A DNA stretch of 64,000 nucleotides from Tardiphaga sp051811025 (GTDB taxonomy: Bacteria; Pseudomonadota; Alphaproteobacteria; Rhizobiales; Xanthobacteraceae). The stretch is taken from contig NZ_JBPWQE010000001.1 in assembly GCF_051811025.1 (NCBI RefSeq), positions 3,534,001 to 3,598,000 on the forward strand. The letters run 5' to 3'. Each line of letters begins with the position of its first letter. Within the stretch, counting starts at the first letter, position 1. The notes beneath the pieces are model-generated. The model ran no database searches. It was not told where the DNA came from and worked only from the letters and a program-made list of their open reading frames with translations. This document shows, one piece after another, positions 1 through 7,846 of this stretch. Position numbers and translations under genes: made by a program.

Positions 1-2
1 TC

Positions 3-230
3 CCGGATCGGTTTGAGAAGATCACGGTCAACTTAACAGGCACTACGCCAGATAAACCGTTTGCACTGGAAATTCGCATTTTTGCCGACGACGAAAGCCT
101 GGAATTGTCGTCTTTTGACGTTAAGCGCCGGACACCTATTCGATGTAACACGCTACGAAATCGTATGGTGAAACGCTGCGAGCGCTGGTTCGGTCTTAAG
201 GCAGAACAAACACGACACATTCCGCGATGA
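3..230 (+). CDS. C-terminal fragment of a protein with a beta-rich glycan-locus domain (cut by window edge)
   Basis: An open frame runs in from the left edge and stops at TGA 228-230, giving the last 75 residues of a longer protein. The first 40 or so residues align without gaps to residues about 440-484 of the 924-residue methyltransferase/glycosyltransferase at 44023-46797. Shared positions include V-x-L, P-x(3)-F-x(2)-E-I, D-D-x-S-L and S-F-x-V-x-R-R; I count 15 identities in 39. In that larger protein the segment sits between the methyltransferase and glycosyltransferase domains and looks like a beta-sandwich. The last 35 residues are basic and unlike it. Function is unknown; a role in the same surface glycan is inferred. 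Confidence 0.6.
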   Translation, partial: PDRFEKITVNLTGTTPDKPFALEIRIFADDESLELSSFDVKRRTPIRCNTLRNRMVKRCERWFGLKAEQTRHIPR

Positions 231-500
231 CGGGGGCTGAATGTTCCAGGGTCCGGTCCGTCACGGTTGTGCGCGACCGCGCTTTGGGGTGGCGAGCCGT
301 GGTCTCCGCGCCATCGGCCAGCAGGCTCAGGCCGTAGCCGATCACATCGTTCAAAATCTGCGGCACTATTCGCTCGATCTGGAAAGCTAGGGCGAGTCAG
401 CAACGGCATCATCGAGATGCACGAGTGCGGCAGCATGTTCATGGGGAAGGGCCAGACGCCGGAAGTCGACCGACCGCTCGACAATTAACCTTTTGCCTCA

Positions 501-899
501 TTAGGACGGTTTCTTAATGTCGTCCGGTACGCGATGAAACGGAACGTATATATCGTCGCTACAGCCATCCGGATTGAGAGCAAGCCTCTGAACCACCGGA
601 TCTTTTCTCTTGAAGAAAAGGGCGTACTCTTTTCGGCCACTGCCCGGCTGAACACCCCGTAAGCACGCCACAAAGGCGCCCGGTGCACCAGGCGCCAAGG
701 GGCCGGCCGGACGCGCTGCGGAAACTTCCAGTGGATCAGAAAGTTTTGCGTCCTTCGCTGCTACCGTGAATGCCTTCGTCATAGCAACGGTCTCAGGTGG
801 CGCGATTGGGTCCAAGTCTGCGACCGGCGTTTGGATTTGGCCTGAGCAAGCGCACAGTGCGAGGCAGAAAATCAACGCGAATTGCCGAGTGAGATTCAT
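501..899 (-). CDS. Putative lipoprotein, 132 aa
   Basis: The start is ATG 897-899, preceded by a good ribosome site (AGGGAG, about 6 bases upstream on the minus strand). A longer reading from further upstream is possible but has no comparable site. The first 18 residues form a lipoprotein signal: a basic N-terminus, a hydrophobic stretch and a cysteine at residue 18 after L-C-A. The mature part is Pro- and Ala-rich, then has a more compact segment with two cysteines (near residues 79 and 112). I recognise no domain. It stands alone between fragments on the other strand, so context gives no function. Periplasmic, membrane-anchored location is inferred from the signal. Confidence 0.6.
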   Translation of the reverse strand: MNLTRQFALIFCLALCACSGQIQTPVADLDPIAPPETVAMTKAFTVAAKDAKLSDPLEVSAARPAGPLAPGAPGAFVACLRGVQPGSGRKEYALFFKRKDPVVQRLALNPDGCSDDIYVPFHRVPDDIKKPS

Positions 900-980
900 A
901 CCGCTCCCTATACGCCCGCCCGAAAGACCGGGCAAGCAAGCCAGAAGGCCCGATGCCGGAACTAATCAGCCGTAACCCCT

Positions 981-1211
981 TTGCAGGACGCCGGCGAGTA
1001 TATCACCCGCCTACCAAAGCAGACGCACGACGCCCCGCCGTGGCAGAACGCGATGCACGTCTTGATCCAAGCCGCCGAGTACGACGGGCCGATCGAGTTC
1101 GCACGGCTCGGTATGATGCAGGCTCTCTTTCCGAAAGGCCCTCCGGTCCACCACTCCGTCGACAAAGACCCGAAGTGGCACAACCGCTACAAGCTCGTGA
1201 GGGATCAATAA
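981..1211 (+). CDS. Small conserved-looking hypothetical protein, 76 aa
   Basis: A TTG start at 981 opens a 76-residue frame ending at TAA 1209-1211. The composition looks like a real protein: an amphipathic N-terminus (D-A-G-E-Y-I-T-R-L-P-K), a Trp-containing helix, a G-P-I-E-F-A-R-L-G-M-M segment and a basic tail (K-W-H-N-R-Y-K-L). It resembles small uncharacterised proteins I associate with accessory regions of Bradyrhizobiaceae, but I cannot name a family. There is no convincing ribosome site before TTG, so the true N-terminus may be lost. The next frame starts inside its stop codon (TAATG), which suggests a former two-gene unit. Confidence 0.5.
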   Translation: MQDAGEYITRLPKQTHDAPPWQNAMHVLIQAAEYDGPIEFARLGMMQALFPKGPPVHHSVDKDPKWHNRYKLVRDQ

Positions 1212-1354
1212 TGCGCGACATCGACATCATCAACGACGCCGTCGAGGACGCTCAGGCTGTCGTGGGCAGCTACGTACAGTTCAAATCGCCTGACCCGCAG
1301 TTTGTTTTAGAACGGATGTTTGAAACACTCGAAGCGCGCACGCAAGACATCAGG
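1211..1354 (+). pseudogene. Truncated gene overlapping the stop of the small upstream gene
   Basis: ATG 1211 overlaps the upstream stop (TAATG) and opens a normal-looking acidic protein for about 48 residues (RDIDIINDAVEDAQ near the start; FVLERMFETLEART later). At about 1355 the reading frame runs into the antisense strand of the glycosyltransferase gene and stays open to 1762 only as a shadow. The simplest reading is that the native 3' end was lost in a rearrangement that placed the glycosyltransferase gene here. A gene finder might call 1211-1762 as one gene; the second part has no protein-like features of its own. Function unknown. Confidence 0.45.
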
Positions 1355-2455
1355 CTAGCTCACCTTCATCATCTGCCCGTAGATGCCGAAATACTGGTCG
1401 CGCATATTTGCGATATCGAATTCGGTGACGAAATCCTTCGCCGTCCTTGCGATCTTCGCGGCGAGCTCGGGCTGCGCCGCAAGCGCCGCGATCTTGTCGG
1501 CGAGATCCTCGGCGGATCCGACCTTGAATTTGATACCATTCGAGCCGTCCACCAGCAATTCGGCCGGGCCATCGACATCCGCGGCGATGACAGGCAGGCC
1601 GACTGCCATGGCTTCGAGCAGCACCAGCCCGAAACCTTCGAAACGCGATGGCAGGACGAAGATATCGGCCTCGTCCAGCGGACGGCGCACATCAGTACGC
1701 CCGCACAGAAAGCGAACGCGATCAGCGACGTTCTCGGCGATCGCCTGCGCCTTCAAACTTAGGAGGGTCGACTCGTCGCCCTCTGGTGGGCTGCCGACGA
1801 AATCGCAACGAATGTCGAGCCTGCGCGCCGCGCAGAGACTGATCGCCTTGATCAGGATGTCCTGGCCCTTCTGTTTCGGATAGATGCGGGCCACGTTGAT
1901 CAGCCGCAGCGGCGAGCCAAAGCGACGTTCGCGGGCCACGGCGCGGAAGGCGCCCAGCGGAATGCCGTTATGCACCTTAAACAACCGCTGCAGATGCACG
2001 GCCTGACATTCGCGTTCGACGGCGGCGGAGATGGCGATGTTCCAGTCGACGAAGCGGCGGTGCAGGCGCAGCTTCACGCGATCCCAGGTACCTGCGATGC
2101 CGGTATTGTGGATCGTGTAGCCGACGCTCATGGGCCGATACAGTTTGCTCAGCATCGCGAAATGTTTCGCCCCGCTGTCATGAGCGTGAATGACGCGAAT
2201 GTCATGGCGGCGAATGATATTGAGCAGCGTCAGAATAATGCGCGGATTGCGATTGCCCGGCTCGCGTTTCAGAAAATAGATCGGGTGACGGGTGGCGGAG
2301 AGTTCGGCGGCGAGATCGGGATTGAGTCGGTCATTGATGACGACAAACACCTGCGGCACGCCCGCACCCGGTTCGCAACTGGCCGCAAAGTTGATCAGCA
2401 GCCGTTCGGCCCCACCCACGGTCAGGGATGAAATCAACTGAAGTACAGACGCCAC
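1355..2455 (-). CDS. Glycosyltransferase family 4, 366 aa
   Basis: This is a cytoplasmic GT-B retaining glycosyltransferase. The N-terminus has the acceptor-side Gly-rich loop (L-T-V-G-G-A-E-R), and the C-terminal half has the donor-site pattern V-L-P-S-R-F-E-G-F-G-L-V-L-L-E-A-M-A, which carries the E-x7-E motif. Length is normal for the family. I chose GTG 2453-2455 because it starts just before the first beta strand (ASVLQLISSL) and has a run of five Gs about 9 bases upstream; a TTG at 2530 would add 25 residues of uncharacteristic sequence. It is separated from the main glycan cluster by about 20 kb of uptake genes. Donor and acceptor cannot be told from sequence. Confidence 0.85.
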   Translation of the reverse strand: MASVLQLISSLTVGGAERLLINFAASCEPGAGVPQVFVVINDRLNPDLAAELSATRHPIYFLKREPGNRNPRIILTLLNIIRRHDIRVIHAHDSGAKHFAMLSKLYRPMSVGYTIHNTGIAGTWDRVKLRLHRRFVDWNIAISAAVERECQAVHLQRLFKVHNGIPLGAFRAVARERRFGSPLRLINVARIYPKQKGQDILIKAISLCAARRLDIRCDFVGSPPEGDESTLLSLKAQAIAENVADRVRFLCGRTDVRRPLDEADIFVLPSRFEGFGLVLLEAMAVGLPVIAADVDGPAELLVDGSNGIKFKVGSAEDLADKIAALAAQPELAAKIARTAKDFVTEFDIANMRDQYFGIYGQMMKVS

Positions 2456-3057
2456 GTTTAAAATGCCCCCGGCCCGGATGCCGCGCAAATTCCCAGCTAG
2501 ACCTTCATCCGGATTATTCCGCCGCAGCAATTGCGTGGAATTTCACAGGCGTCCGGACCGTGTTTCGTAGCCTATTTCGGCTGACGCTCGTGGCTATTCT
2601 GCGGCGCACCAAATGCGCTGCGGAGGCGAATTGTGGCGAAAAGACGGCTGCGCTGCATCTGATCAAAAAATGGCGCTATATGAATATCAAACGGGCACGC
2701 TTCCGTACAACTCCGCGCTTCTTCGCCACAAAATCTGTGGCGGCGGCTCGGTTGCCCGCGATCCAAATAGGGGGTTTCCGCGGGTGCAGTTTGCTGCGCT
2801 TTGCTGGCGGGTCGATTTGAGGAGATTGGCTACTGAGGGACAGCTTGTCTTTCCCTCACAGAGGGCCATAAAGAGAGCGGAAAGCAGAAAAGGCCATTAA
2901 TTTCAGTTATCCTGCAAAAATCCCCTGCATCCGAAACCTTGTGAAAGACGTTCCCTCATGCTTGGTAATATTTGACCATTGATTTGCCGTGAATTTTCGG
3001 CAAAGCACGTTGCAGAACTGCTATCATCCGCAGACCGCCTCAAACGATGTTATCGCC
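2456..3057. other. Intergenic region without a supported gene
   Basis: This stretch of about 600 bases lies between two divergent genes. Short open frames exist on both strands but none has a ribosome site, a signal sequence or a protein-like composition. The right part (about 2880-3000) is visibly richer in A and T than its surroundings and is a likely place for promoters, but I could not fit a convincing -35/-10 pair. Confidence 0.5.
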
Positions 3058-3324
3058 ATGCCAGTAGCCCACCGCGTTCCCGCCCTCGTCTGTGTTGTGC
3101 TGCTGTCCTGCAGCCTTGGCGGTTGTGGCTCGATCAGTTCGTTCATGGCCGGCGGCATGGCTGACCTGATCCCGGCATGGGCTGGCGGCCTGCCAGCAGA
3201 CGCGCCGCCGCGTCCGGGCTCTCCTGAATACGAAGCCTATGCGAAGCGGCACGAGCATCAGCAATCCGGCGCCATGACGGGGCCGGACCCCGCTACATCG
3301 CCGTCCGCAGAGGCCGTTCGCTGA
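3058..3324 (+). CDS. Small putative lipoprotein, 88 aa
   Basis: ATG 3058 starts a lipoprotein signal peptide with two possible lipoboxes: L-L-S-C at residue 18 and L-G-G-C at residue 23. The second is followed by G-S-I-S-S-F and looks more usual. The mature part is short, Pro/Ala-rich and disordered-looking, with a P-G-S-P-E-Y-E-A-Y-A-K-R segment. The ribosome site before 3058 is weak; an in-frame ATG at 2989 would add 23 residues that hide the signal peptide. It is convergent with purU. Function is unknown. Confidence 0.55.
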   Translation: MPVAHRVPALVCVVLLSCSLGGCGSISSFMAGGMADLIPAWAGGLPADAPPRPGSPEYEAYAKRHEHQQSGAMTGPDPATSPSAEAVR

Positions 3325-3357
3325 TCGCGCCATCGTCCGGCGCCGCGACGGCGTTGT

Positions 3358-4218
3358 TCAGTTCATGAAAACAACGGTCTTCATGCCGTTGAGGATCACG
3401 CGATCCTCGAGGTGATAGCGCATGGCGCGCGCCAGCACGCGGCGCTCGATGTCGCGGCCCTTGGCCACCAGTTCTTCCGGCGTGTCGCGATGGCTGATGC
3501 GCTCGACGTCCTGATCGATGATCGGACCTTCGTCGAGATCGCTGGTCACGTAATGCGCGGTGGCGCCGATCAGCTTGACGCCGCGCGCGTGCGCCTGGTG
3601 ATAGGGCCGTGCGCCCTTGAAGCCGGGCAGGAACGAGTGGTGGATGTTGATGCACTTGCCGGACAGTTTCGCCGACATCTCGTCGGACAGGATCTGCATG
3701 TAACGCGCCAGCACCACGAGCTCGGTCTCGGTCGTGCCGACCAGATCCCAGATCGCCTGCTCCTGCTCGCGCTTGGTCTCCTTGGTGATCGGCATGTGGT
3801 GGAACGGGATGTCGCCGAAATCGAGATCCTTGAAGGCTTCGCGCGGATGGTTCGAGACGATCGCGGTCGGGATCATGTCGAGATCGCCGGTGCGCCAGCG
3901 ATACAGGATATCGACGAGGCAGTGATCGGACTTCGACACCAGCAGCATGACGCGGCGACGGGTCGCCCGGTCGCGCATCTGCCAGTCCATCTTGAAGCGC
4001 TCGGCGATGGCCCCGAAGCCGGTCTTCAGCGCCGCCAGCTCGACATTCACGTCGGCGGCGTTGAATACGACGCGCATGAAGAAGTGGCCGGTCTCGACAT
4101 CGTTGAACTGCTGGGCATCGAGGATGTTCTGGCCATTTTGGGCCAGGAAGGTCGATACCGCGGACACGATGCCGGGGCGATCTGGACAGGACAGGGTCAG
4201 AACGTATTGGTGAGACAT
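3358..4218 (-). CDS. purU: Formyltetrahydrofolate deformylase PurU, 286 aa
   Basis: PurU hydrolyses 10-formyltetrahydrofolate to formate and tetrahydrofolate, balancing one-carbon pools and feeding formate to purine synthesis. The N-terminal about 90 residues are an ACT domain (L-T-L-S-C-P-D-R-P-G-I-V). The C-terminal formyltransferase fold carries the catalytic set: N and H in I-N-I-H-H-S-F-L-P and D in D-L-D-E-G-P-I-I. ATG 4216-4218 gives the usual family length near 287; an upstream ATG at 4233 would add only five residues. It is divergent from the HemD-like gene, and the 157 bases between them should hold both promoters. Confidence 0.95.
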   Translation of the reverse strand: MSHQYVLTLSCPDRPGIVSAVSTFLAQNGQNILDAQQFNDVETGHFFMRVVFNAADVNVELAALKTGFGAIAERFKMDWQMRDRATRRRVMLLVSKSDHCLVDILYRWRTGDLDMIPTAIVSNHPREAFKDLDFGDIPFHHMPITKETKREQEQAIWDLVGTTETELVVLARYMQILSDEMSAKLSGKCINIHHSFLPGFKGARPYHQAHARGVKLIGATAHYVTSDLDEGPIIDQDVERISHRDTPEELVAKGRDIERRVLARAMRYHLEDRVILNGMKTVVFMN

Positions 4219-4375
4219 GGCTTGAACGGACATGGGCGGACTGATCTGCTTCAGGTGAACCGGAAATCGAGGCCCTGCTCTATCATCCGAAGCGAGCTTG
4301 CGCCAATCCAATTGCGCGCTGCAATATGGACGTCATTGCCAGCGAATTAACGTGCGAAACAGGCAGAAAACAGAG

Positions 4376-5212
4376 ATGGCTGACAAGCTCAACGGTTACC
4401 GCATCCTGATCCTGGAGACCCGCGAGGAAGCGCAATTCTCCCGTCTGCTGACCGAACAGGGCGCCAATGTGCTGCAATGTCCGATGTTCACCATCGAGGA
4501 CGCACCGGATCCCGCCCCGGTCGAGGCCTGGATTCGCCGATTCATTGCTAACCCGTTCGACGACCTCGTTTTAATGACCGGCGAAGGTCTCCGCCGGATG
4601 ATGAAAATCGTGCGTCAACGCGGCATCGAAAAAGAGTTCGTGGCGGCCGTCGGCCAATCCCGCAAATTCGCACGCGGCCCGAAGCCCGGTCGCGCCTTGC
4701 GCGAGATCGGACTCGAGGCTGACATCACCACCGAGAAGCCGACCTCCGAAGGCGTTGCCGAAATGCTGTCGCGGCTCGATCTCAAAGGCCATCGCCTCGG
4801 CCTGCAGCTCTATCCCGAGAAGGACCACAGCGTTCTGATATCAGCGATCGCCTCCTGCGGCGCCGAGGTCGATACGGTGCTGCCTTACGTCTACGACTCC
4901 AAGGCTGCTGAAACGAACATCCTCTCGGCCATCGACGAAATGGAAGCCGGCCGCGTCGATGCCATCGCGCTGACGAGTTCGGGTCAGGTGCGTCGTCTCG
5001 TCGATGCTGCGAAGGCGCATGACCGCGAGGATCAATTGCGCAGTGCACTTGCGAAAACACCGATCGCATCGGTTGGTCCCGTCGTGTCTGATGAATTGAA
5101 ATCGTACGGCCTCGAAGCCGATATCTATCCGGCCAATGATGCGTTCTTCATGAAGCCGCTCATCTCGGCGATGTCGATTGCGCTCGACAAGTCTGCAGCG
5201 CGGGCCGAATGA
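4376..5212 (+). CDS. Uroporphyrinogen-III synthase (HemD) family protein, 278 aa
   Basis: The protein has the two-lobed HemD pattern: an N-terminal strand-loop I-L-I-L-E-T-R-E, a middle V-G-x-S segment, and a second lobe with A-L-T-S-S-G and I-A-S-V-G-P-V-V. HemD closes hydroxymethylbilane to uroporphyrinogen III in tetrapyrrole synthesis. HemD sequences are poorly conserved and no other heme gene is nearby, so this may be an accessory homologue rather than the housekeeping enzyme; I leave the symbol empty. ATG 4376 follows AACAGAG and starts just before the first strand. An in-frame ATG at 4298 would run back into the divergent promoter region. Confidence 0.75.
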   Translation: MADKLNGYRILILETREEAQFSRLLTEQGANVLQCPMFTIEDAPDPAPVEAWIRRFIANPFDDLVLMTGEGLRRMMKIVRQRGIEKEFVAAVGQSRKFARGPKPGRALREIGLEADITTEKPTSEGVAEMLSRLDLKGHRLGLQLYPEKDHSVLISAIASCGAEVDTVLPYVYDSKAAETNILSAIDEMEAGRVDAIALTSSGQVRRLVDAAKAHDREDQLRSALAKTPIASVGPVVSDELKSYGLEADIYPANDAFFMKPLISAMSIALDKSAARAE

Positions 5213-5273
5213 CTTGACGCCCGCACGCATCTCGACATGATGCCCCGACACATAAAAAAATGATCGGGCGGAA

Positions 5274-7718
5274 ATGCCAAACTTGCCACTATCGGATTTG
5301 CGTGTCGCGGAAATCGGATCCGGCGACACGCTGGATTACTGCGGCAAACTGTTTTCGGATTTCGGCGCCGAGGTCATCAAGATCGAACCGCCGGGCGGCG
5401 ATCCTGCGCGGCACTATCCGCCGCTCGTCGATGCCGGCGATGGCCGCCGCGAGAGCGGATATTTCGCCTGGCTGAATACCAACAAACGCAGCGTCATTGC
5501 CGATCTCGACAAGTCTGACGATGTCGCGCGTGTCCGCGCATTGCTTGCGACATGCGACCTGCTGCTCGACGCGCGCACGCCTTTGGAGATTCCGAACTCT
5601 CTCCTGACGCATGATGACTTGCGCAAGGAGCAGCCCGGCCTCGCGATCACCGCGATCTCGTGGTTCGGCGAACACGGCCTCTACAGCAATTATCAGACGA
5701 CGGACTCCGTTTGTCGCAGCCTGTCCGGCAGCGTGAAACTGGTCGGTGCGCAGGAAGGTCCGCCGGTGCTGCCGCGCGACGGGCAGATCGCCGTCATGGC
5801 CGGGCTCACCGCGTTCATTCCGACGCTGGCCGGCATGTATGGTCGCAACACCGGCGCACGACGTTTCGCGATCAGCGCGCATGAAGCGATGCTGCAGATC
5901 AGCGAGTTCGACACAGGACTCGCGCTGGAAGTCGGCTTCACACGGCCACGCATGGCCATCAACCGGTTCGGTCGCGGCTATCCTGTCGGCAATTTTCCAA
6001 CCAAGGACGGCTGGCTAGGCATCACTGTCGTGACACCGGCGCAATGGGCTGCATTTTGCGTGATGCTCGGCCTTCCCGAACTGGAGACAGAGCCGCAGTT
6101 CAACGACGGTCTCGCGCGCACCAATAATTCGAAGGCGCTGTTCGATATCTTCCAGCCCATCCTGATGCACAAGAGCGCGAACGAATGGTTCGAGATGGGC
6201 ATGGAGCTGCGTCTTCCGCTCGCGGTCGTGCCCGACATGGAGACGCTGCTGAAGCAGCAGTATTACCGCGATCGCGGCGCCTTCGCGAAAGTCGAGATTG
6301 GAACGGCATCATTCGATGCGCCGGTGCTGCCGCAGACTCTTACCGGCTCACGACCGAAGCCGAATGGCCGAGCGCCATTTGCGGGCGATGACACAATCAG
6401 CGCCCTGCCCGCGCATCAACGCATGGCGACACAGCAGGCAACGCCGGATGATCCGCAGCCGTTGAAAGGCCTGCGCATTATCGATCTCACCATGGGCTGG
6501 GCCGGTCCATCGGCGACGCGGCAGATGGGCGATCTCGGCGCCGACGTCATCAAGGTCGAGTCCTGCCAGTATCCCGACTGGTTTCGCGGCACCGATCCAC
6601 GCGGCCCGTATTTTCCGGAACGCACCTACGAGAAGATCTACTGGTTTCAGCAGATGAACCGCAACAAGCGCGGCATCACGCTGGATCTCACCAATCCGCG
6701 CGGCAAAGAGCTGCTGAAACAACTGATCGCCGGCGCGGATGCTGTAATCGACAACTATGCCGCCGACGTGCTGCCGCGCATGGGGCTCGACGCCGCAGCG
6801 ATGCACAAGATCAATCCGCGTCTCGTCGTCGTGACCATGCCCGCCTTCGGCATGACCGGTCCATGGAGCGGCGTGCGCGCCTATGGCTCGACGCTGGAAC
6901 AGGCGTCCGGCCTTCCGTCCGTCACCGGCCGCGAAGGCGATCCGCCGACCATGCTGCATGCCGCGCTCGGCGATCCCTTCGGCGGCGTCAGTGCCGCGGC
7001 AGCCCTGATGCTCGGCTTCATGCATCAGAAGAATACCGGCCTCGGCCAGCACATCGATCTCAGTGCGACGGAAGCCCTGCTGCCTCTTGTCGCGCCCTCT
7101 GTCATCGAGCAATCCGCCACCGGCAAATCCGGCCCGCGCATTGGCAACCGGCATCCGCGCTTCGTGCCGAACGGTTGCTTTCCCTGTCTCGGCGAAGACC
7201 AGTGGATCACCATTGCCGTGCGCAGCGACGACGAATGGCGGGCGCTGTGCAAGGTCATGCATCGGGCGGACCTGGCCGACGACGCCGCACTTGCCACAGC
7301 CGAAGGCCGCCGCGCCGAGGAAGACCGCATCGAGGTCGCGATCCGGCACTGGACGACGACCGTGCGGCCGGATCTTGCAATGGTGACGTTGCAGGACGCC
7401 GGCGTGCCCGCGGGTACCGCGCGACTGCCATTGGATCTGGCCGGCGATCCGCATCTGCTCGCGGTCGGCCACTGGCAGCCCGTGACGAAGGTCTTAATGG
7501 GGCCGCACCTGCTGCCGTCAGTTGCCTATCGCGAAGGCAGTGCCAAGCTGCCCTACCCGATCACCCGTCTGGCGCCGACGCTCGGCCAGCACAATGAGGA
7601 AGTCCTCCGCGATATCCTGGGTTTGAGCGCAGCGGACATCGACGAATTGCGCGCCGCGGAAATCATTGGCGACACTGCGATATCCAAGAAAGCGAAGGCC
7701 GCGCCTACGACCAAGTGA
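5274..7718 (+). CDS. Two-domain CaiB/BaiF (class III) CoA-transferase, 814 aa
   Basis: Two complete CoA-transferase family III domains are fused: residues about 1-385 and about 395-790. Each opens with the family signature (L-R-V-A-E-I-G-S-G-D and L-R-I-I-D-L-T-M-G-W-A-G-P) followed by G-A-[ED]-V-I-K-[IV]-E. The catalytic Asp that forms the acyl anhydride is visible in the second domain (A-L-G-D-P, residue 567), but my alignment places Ile at the matching position of the first domain (near D-G-Q-I-A-V-M-A). The enzyme would move CoA between an organic acid and an acyl-CoA. The same architecture occurs in DddD-type enzymes, but I do not assign that substrate. GGGCGGA precedes the ATG. It lies upstream of livK, suggesting activation of the imported acid. 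Confidence 0.88.
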   Translation: MPNLPLSDLRVAEIGSGDTLDYCGKLFSDFGAEVIKIEPPGGDPARHYPPLVDAGDGRRESGYFAWLNTNKRSVIADLDKSDDVARVRALLATCDLLLDARTPLEIPNSLLTHDDLRKEQPGLAITAISWFGEHGLYSNYQTTDSVCRSLSGSVKLVGAQEGPPVLPRDGQIAVMAGLTAFIPTLAGMYGRNTGARRFAISAHEAMLQISEFDTGLALEVGFTRPRMAINRFGRGYPVGNFPTKDGWLGITVVTPAQWAAFCVMLGLPELETEPQFNDGLARTNNSKALFDIFQPILMHKSANEWFEMGMELRLPLAVVPDMETLLKQQYYRDRGAFAKVEIGTASFDAPVLPQTLTGSRPKPNGRAPFAGDDTISALPAHQRMATQQATPDDPQPLKGLRIIDLTMGWAGPSATRQMGDLGADVIKVESCQYPDWFRGTDPRGPYFPERTYEKIYWFQQMNRNKRGITLDLTNPRGKELLKQLIAGADAVIDNYAADVLPRMGLDAAAMHKINPRLVVVTMPAFGMTGPWSGVRAYGSTLEQASGLPSVTGREGDPPTMLHAALGDPFGGVSAAAALMLGFMHQKNTGLGQHIDLSATEALLPLVAPSVIEQSATGKSGPRIGNRHPRFVPNGCFPCLGEDQWITIAVRSDDEWRALCKVMHRADLADDAALATAEGRRAEEDRIEVAIRHWTTTVRPDLAMVTLQDAGVPAGTARLPLDLAGDPHLLAVGHWQPVTKVLMGPHLLPSVAYREGSAKLPYPITRLAPTLGQHNEEVLRDILGLSAADIDELRAAEIIGDTAISKKAKAAPTTK

Positions 7719-7721
7719 GAC

Positions 7722-7740
7722 TGCAAGTGAGGCTTGCAGC
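7722..7740 (+). terminator. Short hairpin after the CoA-transferase stop
   Basis: CTGCAAG and CTTGCAG form a perfect 7-bp stem with a 5-base loop, four bases after the CoA-transferase stop codon. No T-run follows, so it is at best a weak or Rho-assisted end, or a 3' stabiliser. Confidence 0.3.
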
Positions 7741-7846
7741 TTCGGCGGCCATGGCTCACACTCCCGGCATAAGGCCAGCGACGGATGGATCAAAAGATTC
7801 GGCGTCGCGACAATGGCCAGCACAAATGCTTCCAGGGAGAAACACC

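Noticed and set aside
241..390. A 49-codon frame from ATG 241 with a helical Gln/Ala-rich end
   Set aside because: No ribosome site, arginine-rich atypical N-terminus and no recognisable family; probably debris near the rearranged edge.
267..488. 73-codon plus-strand frame
   Set aside because: Composition is not protein-like, no ribosome site, and it competes with another frame over the same bases.
2428..2900. Overlapping plus-strand frames between the glycosyltransferase and the small lipoprotein
   Set aside because: Arg- and Cys-rich translations without motifs, no ribosome sites, mutual overlap.
4376..5212. Calling this gene the housekeeping hemD
   Set aside because: HemD proteins diverge strongly and no other heme gene is nearby, so family membership is stated but the symbol is withheld.
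6348..7472. 374-codon minus-strand frame inside the two-domain CoA-transferase
   Set aside because: Antisense shadow of a well-supported gene; His/Gly/Arg-rich with no domain. High-GC coding sequence produces these by codon bias.
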